Below are positions 1 through 8,643 of a DNA stretch of 64,000 bases, piece after piece. The position numbers and the translations under genes are program-made. The notes under the pieces are model-generated. The model saw nothing but the letters and a program-made list of their open reading frames with translations. It had not been told where the DNA came from and made no database searches. The stretch's first letter is position 1. Each line of letters begins with the position of its first letter. The stretch is from assembly GCA_903870275.1 (NCBI GenBank), contig CAIQCK010000073.1, forward strand, positions 124,001 to 188,000. The letters are read 5' to 3'. This DNA is from an uncultured bacterium. Its GTDB lineage: Bacteria; Verrucomicrobiota; Verrucomicrobiia; CAIQCK01.

Positions 1-173
1 TGGTCACGCACGAGCCGGACATCGCCCAATACACCCGCCGCATTGTCCACTTCCACGACGGTCGCATCAGCAACGACGCCATCGTGTCCAACCCGCGCGA
101 TGCCGCCGCCGATCTCGCCGCCATGCCGCAGCTCGACGAGGCCGTTCAATCCATCGCCGCCGCCGCGCCATGA
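1..173 (+). CDS. ABC transporter ATP-binding protein, C-terminal end (MacB/LolD type)
   Basis: Only the last 56 codons lie in the window; the reading frame begins at base 3. The peptide opens with VTHEPDIAQYTRRIVHFHDG, the H-loop histidine (switch) region and following strand typical of LolD/MacB ATPases. The tail is Ala-rich. Its TGA overlaps the ATG of the following permease (ATGA at 170-173), so the two are translationally coupled and should form one exporter. The Walker A and signature motifs lie outside the window, so the family assignment rests on the H-loop and on the permease neighbour. Confidence 0.85.
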   Translation, partial: VTHEPDIAQYTRRIVHFHDGRISNDAIVSNPRDAAADLAAMPQLDEAVQSIAAAAP

Positions 174-1390
174 ACCCGCTCTCTGTTTTGCCGGTCGCCT
201 GGCTCGCGTTGATGCGCCACAAAATGCGCGCGGTGCTGACCACGCTCGGCATCATGATCGGCGTCGCCTCCGTCATCGCGATGGTCGCCGTCGGCAGCGG
301 CGCGCGGATGATGATCGAGGCGCAGGTCGCCTCGCTTGGCGCGAACATGCTGATGATTTTTCCCGGCAGCACCAACCAGAGCGGTCTGCGCGGCGGCATG
401 GGCAGCGTCTCCCGTTTCACCGAGGCCGACGGCAGGGCGATCAACGACGAGTGTCCCAACGTCGCCGCCTGCACGCCTGTGGTCAACTACTCCGGCCGCG
501 CTGTCTACGGCAACCAGAACTGGCCCACGAGAATCAACGGCGTTTATCCCAACTACACCGAAATCCGCGACTGGCCGCTGAGCGCCGGCAAGCTGTTCAC
601 CGAGCAGGACGTGGAGCGGGCCACCAAAGTCTGTCTGCTCGGCCAGACCGTCGTGGACAACCTGTTCCCTGACGGCGGCGATCCCGTTGGCCTGTATGTC
701 CGCGTCCGCAACATTCCGTTCCGCATCCTTGGCGTCCTCGAACGCAAAGGCCAGTCGCCCTTTGGCGCCGACCAGGACGACACGATTATCGCGCCGTTCA
801 CCACCGTCCAGCACCGCCTGCTGAACACCACCTCCGTTTATATCTTCATGTGTTCCGCCTCCAGCACCGACACCATCTACAAGGCGCAGGACGAAATCAC
901 CGCGCTCTTCCGCCAGCGCCACCGCCTTCAGCCCGACCAGGACGACGACTTCACCATCCGCAACCAGGCCGACCTTCTCAAGGCGCAGACCGAAAGCTCC
1001 GGTGTCATGCAGATGCTCCTCGGCGCCATCGCCTCCATCTCGTTGCTCGTTGGCGGCATCGGCATCATGAATATCATGCTCGTCAGCGTCACCGAGCGCA
1101 CACGCGAGATCGGCATCCGCATGGCCATCGGCGCGCGCGGCCGCGACATCCTCCTGCAATTCCTCATCGAAGCCGTCGTGCTCGCCCTCGCCGGCGGGAT
1201 GGTCGGCATCGGCATCGGCGTCGGCGCCACGCAGTTGATCACGTATGTCCTGAACTGGCCCACGCTGCTCTCGCCGTTTTCGATCGTCGCCGCCTTCGGT
1301 TCCGCCGGCATCACCGGCATCTGCTTCGGCTTCTTCCCCGCCACCAAGGCCGCCAAGCTCAACCCCATTGACGCGCTGCGATACGAGTAG
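170..1390 (+). CDS. MacB-type ABC transporter permease
   Basis: 406 residues with the MacB/FtsX permease layout. One transmembrane helix lies at about residues 21-42, a periplasmic MacB-PCD domain follows to about residue 275, and three C-terminal helices sit at about 280-305, 330-355 and 370-390. The conserved block before the last helices (GGIGIMNIMLVSVTERTREI) is diagnostic. It works in the inner membrane with the ATPase encoded just upstream (4-base overlap). Members export macrolides, peptides or lipoproteins, usually with a membrane-fusion protein that would be upstream of the window. The substrate cannot be told from sequence. Confidence 0.93.
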   Translation: MNPLSVLPVAWLALMRHKMRAVLTTLGIMIGVASVIAMVAVGSGARMMIEAQVASLGANMLMIFPGSTNQSGLRGGMGSVSRFTEADGRAINDECPNVAACTPVVNYSGRAVYGNQNWPTRINGVYPNYTEIRDWPLSAGKLFTEQDVERATKVCLLGQTVVDNLFPDGGDPVGLYVRVRNIPFRILGVLERKGQSPFGADQDDTIIAPFTTVQHRLLNTTSVYIFMCSASSTDTIYKAQDEITALFRQRHRLQPDQDDDFTIRNQADLLKAQTESSGVMQMLLGAIASISLLVGGIGIMNIMLVSVTERTREIGIRMAIGARGRDILLQFLIEAVVLALAGGMVGIGIGVGATQLITYVLNWPTLLSPFSIVAAFGSAGITGICFGFFPATKAAKLNPIDALRYE

Positions 1391-1455
1391 AAGGCAGGAT
1401 CGGCGCGACGCCGTCCGCTTGTGATATGGTTTCAGACGGCGTAATCGGCAGCAGT

Positions 1456-1511
1456 CTCACGCCAAGACGCGAAGACACGGAAGTCTTTGCGCCTTGGCGT
1501 CTTTGCGTGAG
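1456..1511. terminator. Imperfect inverted repeat between convergent genes
   Basis: The left arm starts CTCACGCCAAGACGC and the right arm ends GCGTCTTTGCGTGAG; the arms pair with a few mismatches around a short loop. It sits in the 130-bp gap between the MacB permease stop and the stop of the opposite-strand TPR gene, so a bidirectional terminator is plausible. Only a weak T-rich run follows on the plus side. It could instead be a dispersed REP-like element. Confidence 0.4.
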
Positions 1512-1520
1512 CTTTTGTGT

Positions 1521-2915
1521 TTACGTCGCGGCACCCCAGTCGGCGAGCTGGGAGATAACGGTGGTGGCAGTGGGTTCGCCGAGTTCCTTGTAAACCCGCA
1601 GGGCGGCCTCGGCGTTGGAAATGGCGGCGGAACGATTGCCGAGTTTGTGAAAGGTGAGGGAGGACATCCAATGGGCGTTGGCCTCGCCGCGGCGGTCGCC
1701 GAGGTCGCGGTAGATGAGCAGGGCTTGCTCGAAGAGTTCGATCGGCTCGAAGAGGTCGCCGTGCGCCTCGTGGACCAGGCCGAGGTTGCCGAGGGCATCG
1801 GCTTCGCCCTGGCGGTCGTGAAGCTCGCGGTAGATGGCCAGCGCTTGTTCGTAGGCGGCGATGGATTTGCGGTGCGCGCCGGCATCCAGATGCGCCGCGC
1901 CCAACGCGGCCAGCGCGTCGGCTTCGTTATGGCGGTCGCTCATCTCGCGCGCGAAGGCAACCCGCTGCTCGATCTGGTCGATGGAATGGCGGACTTTCTC
2001 GACGTCGCCCGTGGCCACGGGCACAACGGGCGCGGGCGGCGCTGTTGCGGCGGCGGATTCGGAAACGACAGGCTCCTCTTGCGGTTCGACGGCGACAGTC
2101 GCAACCGGCGCGGCGGTTTCGGGAGCGACCTCGGCGGTTTCCGGCACGGCCTCGGTGATTTCGGGTGCAGCAGTTTTTGCGACCGGCGTGTCAGTTTCGG
2201 GCGCAGCCTCGGCGGTTTCCGGTACGGCCTTGGTGATTTCGGGTGCGGCATTTTCGGCGACTGGCGTGTCAGTTTCGGGCGCAGCCTTGGTGGTTTCCGG
2301 CACGACCTCGGTGATTTCGGGTGTGGCAGTTTCGGCGACTGGCGTGTCAGTTTCGGGCACAGCCTCGGTGGTTTCCGCGACGACGGGTTCTTTTTCCTCG
2401 GCGGCGGCCGGGGCAGGGGATGCCGGTTCGGCGGGCGGAGGCACGAAAGGGGCGGCGGTTTCCGGAATGTGAATTTCCTCTTGCGCGGCGATGTCGCGCG
2501 CCGGCCCGACACGGCTAACGAAAGGCTCCGCGGGCTTGGCGGACGGCTCGGCGATGGTGAGCGCCAATGACGGCGTTTCCTCGACGGGCGAGTGCGGAAG
2601 ATCGACGGTGGCCTTGCTGTCGGTGGTGGCTGGTTCCTCGACCGGCAATTCGGGAAGGACGGTGGTCTTGTTCGCGGTGCTCGCCGGTTTCTCGACCGCC
2701 AGTTCGGGAAGAACGGAAAGTGTGCCGGTGGTTGATTCCACGTCAGCGGGTTGCGGTTGGAGCCAGTCGAAGTTCTTCGGCTTGGTGTGCGCGTCGTACG
2801 GGCCTTTGAACTTCGGTGCCTTCCGCGCGCGCAAAACGATGAGAGCCGCGATGCCGGAAGCGCCAGCGGTGATGACGAGAAGGGTGTTGAGAAGTGAGAC
2901 GGTCGAATTGTGCAT
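1521..2915 (-). CDS. Membrane-anchored TPR-repeat protein with Pro/Glu-rich linker
   Basis: 464 residues. One N-terminal transmembrane segment (about residues 9-27) is followed by a basic stretch, then about 230 residues rich in Pro, Glu, Ala, Val and Thr, and finally about 160 residues of tetratricopeptide repeats. The TPR part has roughly four units of 40 residues containing motifs such as EADALGNLGLVHEAHGD, as in kinesin-light-chain-type TPRs. The linker contains three perfect-length 26-residue repeats encoded by a 78-bp tandem repeat. The protein is probably anchored in the inner membrane, with TPRs acting as a protein-interaction scaffold. No catalytic domain is visible. The long Gly-rich frame on the opposite strand is taken as a shadow, because only this strand gives a coherent protein. 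Confidence 0.85.
   Translation of the reverse strand: MHNSTVSLLNTLLVITAGASGIAALIVLRARKAPKFKGPYDAHTKPKNFDWLQPQPADVESTTGTLSVLPELAVEKPASTANKTTVLPELPVEEPATTDSKATVDLPHSPVEETPSLALTIAEPSAKPAEPFVSRVGPARDIAAQEEIHIPETAAPFVPPPAEPASPAPAAAEEKEPVVAETTEAVPETDTPVAETATPEITEVVPETTKAAPETDTPVAENAAPEITKAVPETAEAAPETDTPVAKTAAPEITEAVPETAEVAPETAAPVATVAVEPQEEPVVSESAAATAPPAPVVPVATGDVEKVRHSIDQIEQRVAFAREMSDRHNEADALAALGAAHLDAGAHRKSIAAYEQALAIYRELHDRQGEADALGNLGLVHEAHGDLFEPIELFEQALLIYRDLGDRRGEANAHWMSSLTFHKLGNRSAAISNAEAALRVYKELGEPTATTVISQLADWGAAT
2135..2368. repeat. Three tandem copies of a 78-bp unit inside the TPR gene
   Basis: Copies begin at 2135, 2213 and 2291, and a partial fourth begins at 2369. Each starts with a variant of GGTTTCCGG and carries GTGTCAGTTTCGGGC. 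The unit is 26 codons, so copy-number change keeps the reading frame and only alters the length of the Pro/Glu-rich linker. Confidence 0.85.
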
Positions 2916-2939
2916 GATCGTATCGGCGCGGTCAGCGTA

Positions 2940-4304
2940 TCAATAGTGCCACGGTCCGCGCAACGGGCGGCTGAGCATCCTGGCGGCCTCGTCGTCGCCA
3001 ACGATCTGCTCGGTCTGCGGGTCGAACTTGATCTTGCGCTTCAGGAACATGGCGATGTTGCCGAGGTGACAGAGCATCGAGGTGCGGTGGCCGGTCTCGA
3101 CCGGCTCGACGCCGTCTTTGCGCGACTTCACGGCGTCGAGGAAGTTGCGGTAATGGTTCTCGCTGACGTAGAGCCGCTTGTCGTTGCCGCCGATGACGGA
3201 GTCCTTGAGCGACGCGGGATTGGTTTGGAAAGACTTTGAGTTGATTTCCAGCGAGCCATCGCTGCCTTCGAAGCGGATGCCGAAGCTCTTCTTGTCAGTC
3301 TTACAGAGCAGTTCGACGCCGTTGGAGAAGCGGGCGCGGAAGGAGACCTTCGTCGGCGTTGTGAACAGATCCCCTTTCTCCGGCCATTCGGAGCCTTGGT
3401 CCTCGAACTCCACCGGGAAGGCGTCGTCGCCGACGCCCCAGCGGACGACGCCGTTGGAGTGGTGGCCGAAGTTGGTGGTCTGGCCGCCGGAGTAGTCGAG
3501 GATGAACCGGAACTTGTAGAAGCAACGAAGGTTGTGATACGGCGCTTGCGGCGCGGGGCCAAGCCAGAAGTTGTAATCGAATCCCTCCGGCACAGGCTCC
3601 GGCTTCCAGCCGGGGCCGGGGCCTTTGAAATTGTTTTCGGCGACAAAGCTCTCGACGCGCTGGAGCTTGCCGATGCGGCCGTTGAGAACCAGTTCGCACG
3701 CCTGCCGGATGTGCGCCTTCGAGCGCCATTGGCTGCCGCACTGGAGGATGCGGTTGTGTTTGCGGACGGCCTTGATCATCTCCTGACCGTCGCGGACGGT
3801 GAGCGAGAGCGGCTTCTGGCAATAAATGTCCTTGCCGGCTTCGGCGGCCATGATCGTCATCACCGCGTGCCAGTGGTCGGGCGTGATGATGGCGACGGCA
3901 TCCACGTCCTTGCGGGCGAGCACGTCGCGGAAGTCCGTGCAGGCGTCGCAGCCCTTGAAGGAATCGTTGCCGGTCTTTTTGGCGTAGAACTTGTTGACGA
4001 AATCGCGCTGCGGTTCGCGGCCGAGGAATTGCTTGTCGTCGCGGTAGCCGTGGCTGGCGCGGTTGACGTCGCAGACGGTGATGATCTGGCAATCGTCGTT
4101 CTTGAGCCACTCCGGCAGGTCCACGGTGCTTTGGTTGCCGCAGCCGATGATGGCGAGGGCGATGCGGTTGCTCGGCGAATCCTTGCCGAACACGGACGAC
4201 GGAACGATGTGCGGCGCGCCAAACGCCACGGCGAGCGCGGCGGTGGAGCGGAGAAAATCGCGCCGATGAAGGCGCGAACCGGAGTGGGAGAAGTTCTTGT
4301 TCAT
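2940..4304 (-). CDS. Gfo/Idh/MocA family oxidoreductase, Tat-exported
   Basis: 454 residues from the ATG at 4304; an upstream in-frame ATG at 4343 would add 13 residues before the signal. The twin-arginine signal is RRDFLRSTAALAVAFG. The Rossmann nucleotide-binding loop follows (IIGCGNQS), and the catalytic Lys motif appears as CQKPL in place of the commoner EKP. Family members are NAD(P)-dependent sugar or inositol dehydrogenases and related enzymes, and Tat-exported ones are abundant in Planctomycetota and Verrucomicrobiota. Export after folding is expected because the cofactor is bound. The substrate is unknown; the gene stands alone and no neighbour specifies a pathway. Confidence 0.9.
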   Translation of the reverse strand: MNKNFSHSGSRLHRRDFLRSTAALAVAFGAPHIVPSSVFGKDSPSNRIALAIIGCGNQSTVDLPEWLKNDDCQIITVCDVNRASHGYRDDKQFLGREPQRDFVNKFYAKKTGNDSFKGCDACTDFRDVLARKDVDAVAIITPDHWHAVMTIMAAEAGKDIYCQKPLSLTVRDGQEMIKAVRKHNRILQCGSQWRSKAHIRQACELVLNGRIGKLQRVESFVAENNFKGPGPGWKPEPVPEGFDYNFWLGPAPQAPYHNLRCFYKFRFILDYSGGQTTNFGHHSNGVVRWGVGDDAFPVEFEDQGSEWPEKGDLFTTPTKVSFRARFSNGVELLCKTDKKSFGIRFEGSDGSLEINSKSFQTNPASLKDSVIGGNDKRLYVSENHYRNFLDAVKSRKDGVEPVETGHRTSMLCHLGNIAMFLKRKIKFDPQTEQIVGDDEAARMLSRPLRGPWHY

Positions 4305-4450
4305 GGCGGGAGCATATTTACCACCACGATAGGGTGAAAGCACCCGAAAAATGAAGGGGGCACAAACTTCCGGTTTGCGGAGTCGTCATGATTCGCACGC
4401 TGGAAGCTTGCGCCACAAAACTTCGCTTGCTGTCAGTGGCGATGACGTGA

Positions 4451-5707
4451 ATGATTACAGCGATGCGACAAGCGCTGTTAATTCATTATCACGAAATCGC
4501 CCTCAAGGCGGGCAACCGCGGTTTTTTCGTCGGCCGGCTGAAGGACAACCTGGCGGCGGCGCTGGAAGGGCTGCCGGTGGATCGCATTGCGCATCCCGAC
4601 GGGCGCATCGCGGTATGGCTGAAGGACGACGCGCCGGTCGAGCCGGTCATCGAGCGCATCCAGCGCGTGTTCGGAGTCGCGAACTTCGCCGTCGCGCGCG
4701 AGGCGGGGCGTGAACTGGAACAAATCGCCGACGTGGCGTGGCCGATGTTGAGCGAGCGGCCGTTCGGATCGTTTGCCGTGCGCGCGAAGCGGGCGGACAA
4801 GAATTACCCGATGAACTCGCTGGAGGTGGAGCGCAAGCTCGGTGGGATGTTGATGGACCGGGCGCGCGAGAAGTTCGGGCCGCAGGTGAAGGTGAACCTC
4901 GACGCGCCGGAACGGACGTGTTTTGTGGAGATCACCAGCGGGCCGGTGCTCGTGGCGGTGGACAAACGGCCGGGGCCGGGCGGCATGCCGAGCGGCACGG
5001 CGGGGCGGTTGATGTGCCTGCTCAGCGGCGGCTTCGATTCGGCGGTGGCGGCGTGGTACATGATGAAGCGCGGCGCAAAGGTGCATTTCACGCATTTCCA
5101 CGCGACGCCGGAGCGCGCGGGCGAGTCCTCGGCGCCGGTAGCGCGCGAGCTGGCGCGGCGGCTGACGCCGTGGCAGTTCGGCTCGCAGTTGTGGCTGGTG
5201 CCGTTCGAGGAGATTCAGCGGCACATCGTCGCCAAAGCGCCGTCGGAGTTCCGGATCATTCTTTACCGGCGGATGATGCTGCGCATCGCGGAACGGCTGG
5301 CGCGACGCAAAGATTGTCTTGGACTGGTCACCGGCGACAGCCTCGCCCAGGTGGCGTCGCAGACGTTGCACAACCTGCAATCGGTCGGCGAGGTCGCGCG
5401 GCTGCCGCTCTACCGGCCGCTGATCGGTTTCGACAAGGAAGAGATCATCGCGATGTCGCGCCGGCTCGGCACTTGCGAAGTCTCGTCGCAGAAGTTCGAG
5501 GATTGCTGTCCGCTCTTCATGCCGAAACATCCGGTGATCTTCTCCGAACCCGACAGCGTGGCGCGCGCCGAGTCCTCGCTCGACGTGGAAGCGCTGGTGA
5601 GGCTCGGCCTCGACGGCGCATCGCTGGAGCGGTTCCATTTCAAGGCGGGCGAGGTCACAGTGGAGACCGTGGTCAAGCCTGCCGAGAACGCCGAACCGGG
5701 GCCGTAA
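4451..5707 (+). CDS. thiI: tRNA 4-thiouridine synthetase ThiI
   Basis: 418 residues. A ferredoxin-like/THUMP region (about residues 1-165) is followed by the PP-loop ATPase motif LLSGGFDSAVAAWYM near residue 190. The enzyme adenylates U8 of tRNA and transfers sulfur to make s4U; in many bacteria it also serves thiamine thiazole synthesis. The DCCPLF motif near residue 350 carries the conserved Cys. The protein ends without the rhodanese domain found in E. coli ThiI, as in many bacteria that use a partner sulfurtransferase. An in-frame ATG at 4463 would give a start closer to the conserved HYHEIALK block. Confidence 0.93.
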   Translation: MITAMRQALLIHYHEIALKAGNRGFFVGRLKDNLAAALEGLPVDRIAHPDGRIAVWLKDDAPVEPVIERIQRVFGVANFAVAREAGRELEQIADVAWPMLSERPFGSFAVRAKRADKNYPMNSLEVERKLGGMLMDRAREKFGPQVKVNLDAPERTCFVEITSGPVLVAVDKRPGPGGMPSGTAGRLMCLLSGGFDSAVAAWYMMKRGAKVHFTHFHATPERAGESSAPVARELARRLTPWQFGSQLWLVPFEEIQRHIVAKAPSEFRIILYRRMMLRIAERLARRKDCLGLVTGDSLAQVASQTLHNLQSVGEVARLPLYRPLIGFDKEEIIAMSRRLGTCEVSSQKFEDCCPLFMPKHPVIFSEPDSVARAESSLDVEALVRLGLDGASLERFHFKAGEVTVETVVKPAENAEPGP

Positions 5708-5826
5708 GACAGTTTCCACTCACCGTCGCCGCCGGCGCGCGACAACACTCCACCCCTCGCGCACCGTGGCGCGTTTCCATCCGGTAAGTTTCAGCATTCA
5801 GCCCTGAGGGCTGGGCCGGCAGCCTG

Positions 5827-6159
5827 TTAGAACCGGGCCTTGGCCTTGCGCGCTTTCGGGGTCTTTGCCTTCGACGCGGGCGCGGCCGAACAACCGCAGC
5901 TTGGCGCGCTCATGTGCGTCGTCACCGTCACCGCTGGGGCAATGGGCGACGCCGTGGCGGGCTTGGCCTTGACCGGCGAATGGACCGACGAGTGGCCGTT
6001 CGGCTTGGGCTTGGCGTCGGCTTGGGCGGTTTCGATTTCCCGCCTCAGTTCGGTTTCCGCCGCGATCCAGTTTTCCTCGTCGCGTCCCGGCAATGAGCCG
6101 GAGCGGAGGTAGATTTCGTAGGCCCGCTTGGCAATCTGTTCGTGCGTCAGATGTATCAT
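5827..6159 (-). CDS. DUF2934 domain protein
   Basis: 110 residues. The N-terminal 45 residues match the DUF2934 pattern (IAKRAYEIYLRSG, then GRDEENWIAAETEL). The remainder is a low-complexity Pro/Ala/Lys tail with a Cys pair (SCGCS) and a very basic C-terminus. The function of the domain is unknown. A second DUF2934 gene lies immediately upstream on the same strand, about 10 bases away, suggesting a duplicated two-gene unit. Confidence 0.8.
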   Translation of the reverse strand: MIHLTHEQIAKRAYEIYLRSGSLPGRDEENWIAAETELRREIETAQADAKPKPNGHSSVHSPVKAKPATASPIAPAVTVTTHMSAPSCGCSAAPASKAKTPKARKAKARF

Positions 6160-6168
6160 GGTTATTCC

Positions 6169-6483
6169 TCAGTTGTTTCCGTTTAATTCCGAATTGTTCG
6201 CGACAAAGTGCGCGTTCAATGCTTCCTCGGCTTCTGCGAGCGTTCGTTTCACTTCGGCTTCGGCTTTGAGCCAGTTATCAAGGTCCTGGCCGTGCTTGGA
6301 ACCGCGCTCGTAGAAGATTTCCCGTGCGCGCCGGCTGATCAGGTCGTGTTCGACGGACCGCAGCCACCGCTCCATATCGTGGTCGGCGAGCGGTCGGCGA
6401 CCCGCCTTGGGTCGCTTGGCGCGCTTGGAATCCTTCACGGCTGGATTCAAATTGTTCATCGTTTCTGTTCTTTTTTTGGTCAT
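6169..6483 (-). CDS. DUF2934 domain protein (second copy)
   Basis: About 104 residues from the ATG at 6483; the ATG at 6459 is an alternative start and the open frame continues to 6570. The C-terminal half carries the DUF2934 helix pattern (RRAREIFYERGSKHGQDLDN). The N-terminus is basic (SKRAKRPKAGRRPLADHD), which could bind nucleic acid, though this is inference only. AGGA about 12 bases before the 6483 ATG is a plausible ribosome-binding site. It is likely co-transcribed with the downstream DUF2934 gene. Confidence 0.7.
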   Translation of the reverse strand: MTKKRTETMNNLNPAVKDSKRAKRPKAGRRPLADHDMERWLRSVEHDLISRRAREIFYERGSKHGQDLDNWLKAEAEVKRTLAEAEEALNAHFVANNSELNGNN

Positions 6484-6652
6484 AAATCCGTTTGTCCTAG
6501 TCCTCGGTACCCTCAAAGGCTCCGAGATAAGACGGACAAGCATACCTATAACTTCATGGAAAGCAAGCAACGGTGGCGTTACAAACGCGTAACATGTTGT
6601 TAATACCGGACTACCGATGGCTGTATAAAGGCTGTTTTTGCCGGTTTAAGCC

Positions 6653-6707
6653 CCCTTTTTCGTGCGCCAAACCACCTGCAGCCCGAATGAGGTTTCACGA
6701 AAAAGGG
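6653..6707 (+). promoter_or_regulatory. Long perfect inverted repeat in the pduS leader
   Basis: CCCTTTTTCGTG (6653-6664) is perfectly complementary to CACGAAAAAGGG (6696-6707), and inner arms AAACC/GGTTT extend the hairpin. A TATAAA hexamer at 6624-6629 could be the -10 of a promoter whose transcript would include the hairpin, 59 bases before the pduS start. It could be an attenuator, an mRNA-stability element or an operator. The fold is visible, the role is not. Confidence 0.45.
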
Positions 6708-6765
6708 CCTTCTGGAACGTCGTTACCGTTGAATTATTGCGGGCTTCACGGTAGCATTCGCGCTC

Positions 6766-8079
6766 ATGAGCTTGGTTGAACAAGTGAAACAAGCCGGCGT
6801 GGTCGGCGCGGGCGGCGGTGGATTCCCGGCGCACGTCAAACTGGCTGGCAAAGCCGATACCGTCATCGCCAACGGCGCCGAATGCGAGCCGTTGCTGCAC
6901 AAGGATGCGGTCGTCATGGAGCGCCGCGCGGCGGAAGTGGTCGCCGGCATCCAGTTGGTCATGAAGGCCGTTGGCGCCAAGGACGGCGTGGTCGGCATCA
7001 AGGCCAAGAAAAAGCACGCTGTCGAAGCCTGCCAGGCCGCTTGCAAAGGCACGCCGATCCGCGTTCACCTGCTCGGCGACTATTATCCGGCGGGCGACGA
7101 ATACGATCTCGTTTACTCCGTCACGGGCCGGCTCCTTCCGCCGCAAGGCATCCCGCTTCAGGTCGGCGTGGTCGTCAACAACGTCGAGACGCTTGTCAAT
7201 ATCGCCGCCGCCGCGAAAGGCGTGCCAGTCACGCACAAGACCCTCACCATCGCCGGCGCGGTGAAGAATCCGATTACCATCACCGTCCCGGTCGGCACGA
7301 CGTTCCGCGAAGCCATCGAAGCCACCGGCGGGCTGGCAACGGACGATCCCGTGCTCTGCCTCGGCGGTTTGATGATGGGCCAGACGACCGACAACCTCGA
7401 CACGCCCATCGTCAAGACCACCACTGGCGTTGTCGTCCTGCCGCGCCGCCATCGCGTTGCCGGCCGCAAACTCACGCCGCTGTTGGCGCAGAACCACATC
7501 GGCAAATCCGCCTGCGACCAATGCCGCTATTGCACCGAGCTTTGCCCGCGCTACCTGCTCGGCTACCAGGTTGAGCCGCACCAGGTCATGCGCAGCCTCG
7601 CGTTTACCGCCACGGACCAGAAATACTGGAACCAGATGGCGGCCAACTGCTGCGCCTGCGGTCTCTGCACGCTCTTCTCCTGTCCCGAAATGCTCTTCCC
7701 CAAGGAAGCGTGCGATTGTTCCAAGGCCGAGATGCGCGCCGCCAACATCAAATGGCCCGGCGCGACGCCCACGCAGCCGCACGCGTTGCGTGAAGGCCGG
7801 CGTGTGCCGATCAAGGCGCTCGCGCAGCGACTCGACGTCGTGCAATACGACGCACCCGCGCCGTGGAGCGACATCGAACTCAAGCCGCGCCGGGTTTTTC
7901 TGCCATTGCGGCAGGGCGCCGGCGCGCCGAACAAACCGCTGGTGAAAAAAGGCGACAAGGTCAAAGCCGGCCAGCCGCTCGGCGAGATTCCGAAGGAGTC
8001 GCTCGGCGCGATCATCCACGCGCCGTTTGCCGCCACCGTCGCCGAAGTGACCGACAGCCGCATCGTTTTGACGAGGTAA
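6766..8079 (+). CDS. PduS/RnfC-like iron-sulfur flavoprotein (cobalamin reductase-like)
   Basis: 437 residues, close to Salmonella PduS (about 450). The order is an N-terminal glycine-rich FMN/NADH-binding region (GAGGGGFPAHVKL), a SLBB-like segment, two [4Fe-4S] motifs near residues 250 and 295-317 (CDQCRYCTELCP and a CCACGLCTLFSCP variant) and a C-terminal RnfC barrel-sandwich piece (KKGDKVKAGQPLGEIP). PduS passes electrons from NADH to cobalamin or to a shell iron-sulfur cluster in 1,2-propanediol microcompartments. The next gene, two bases downstream, encodes the PduT-like shell protein that binds PduS in Salmonella, which supports this reading over RnfC of a membrane complex: no other rnf gene is present. 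Confidence 0.87.
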   Translation: MSLVEQVKQAGVVGAGGGGFPAHVKLAGKADTVIANGAECEPLLHKDAVVMERRAAEVVAGIQLVMKAVGAKDGVVGIKAKKKHAVEACQAACKGTPIRVHLLGDYYPAGDEYDLVYSVTGRLLPPQGIPLQVGVVVNNVETLVNIAAAAKGVPVTHKTLTIAGAVKNPITITVPVGTTFREAIEATGGLATDDPVLCLGGLMMGQTTDNLDTPIVKTTTGVVVLPRRHRVAGRKLTPLLAQNHIGKSACDQCRYCTELCPRYLLGYQVEPHQVMRSLAFTATDQKYWNQMAANCCACGLCTLFSCPEMLFPKEACDCSKAEMRAANIKWPGATPTQPHALREGRRVPIKALAQRLDVVQYDAPAPWSDIELKPRRVFLPLRQGAGAPNKPLVKKGDKVKAGQPLGEIPKESLGAIIHAPFAATVAEVTDSRIVLTR

Positions 8080-8081
8080 CC

Positions 8082-8633
8082 ATGAACGGGAAATCCATTG
8101 GCATCATCGAACTCACCAGCGTCGCCGCGGGCTTTGCCGTGGCCGACGCCATGCTCAAGGCCGCCAACGTCCAGATCGTCCTCTCGCGCAGCATCTGCTC
8201 CGGCAAATACATGGTCGCCATCTGCGGCGCCGTTGCCGCCGTGCAGAGCGCCGTGGAAGCCGGCGTTGCCGCCGCCAACGGCTGCCTCATAGACCAGTTC
8301 GTCTTTCCGAACCCGCATCCCGACGTGGTGGCCGCGCTCGGCCGCAGCACGGTGCCGCCCGCGGGCGGCGCGCTCGGCGTCCTGGAGTCCTTCACCGTCG
8401 GCTCGCTGCTCGAAGCCGCCGACGCCGCCGTGAAGGCCGGGAACGTGACGCTGATGGAAATCCGCCTGGCGATGGCACTCGGCGGGAAGGCGTTCTGCAC
8501 CATGACCGGCGACGTCGCCGCCGTGCAAGCCGCTGTCCAGGCCGGCAAGCAGGTCATCGCCGACCGCGGCGTGCTCGTCAACGCCGTCGTCATCCCCCGT
8601 CCGCATCCCGACGCGTATCGCGAAATCGTGTAG
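8082..8633 (+). CDS. PduT-like tandem-domain microcompartment shell protein (BMC-T)
   Basis: 183 residues with two BMC domains (about 3-85 and 95-180). It resembles PduT along its length, for example IGIIELTSVAAGFAVADAML at the N-terminus and VIPRPH near the end. Cys39 in ICSGKY sits where PduT Cys38 supplies the pore [4Fe-4S] ligand. As a pseudohexameric trimer it should form a shell facet with a redox-active pore working with the PduS-like protein. The start at 8082 is two bases after the pduS stop, so the two are probably coupled. No other shell or enzyme genes of a microcompartment occur nearby. Confidence 0.9.
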   Translation: MNGKSIGIIELTSVAAGFAVADAMLKAANVQIVLSRSICSGKYMVAICGAVAAVQSAVEAGVAAANGCLIDQFVFPNPHPDVVAALGRSTVPPAGGALGVLESFTVGSLLEAADAAVKAGNVTLMEIRLAMALGGKAFCTMTGDVAAVQAAVQAGKQVIADRGVLVNAVVIPRPHPDAYREIV

Positions 8634-8643
8634 GCGGCCGGTT

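Noticed and set aside
1494..2570. 358-residue Gly/Arg-rich plus-strand frame opposite the TPR gene
   Set aside because: Low-complexity mirror of the tandem repeat; the minus strand gives a signal-anchor, linker and TPR protein.
5827..6483. The two adjacent DUF2934 genes as a toxin-antitoxin pair
   Set aside because: Both encode the same domain; there is no toxin fold and no autoregulatory palindrome in front.
6600..6766. Cobalamin riboswitch in front of pduS
   Set aside because: I looked for the B12-box (GCCACTG-type) and found none; only a long hairpin is present.
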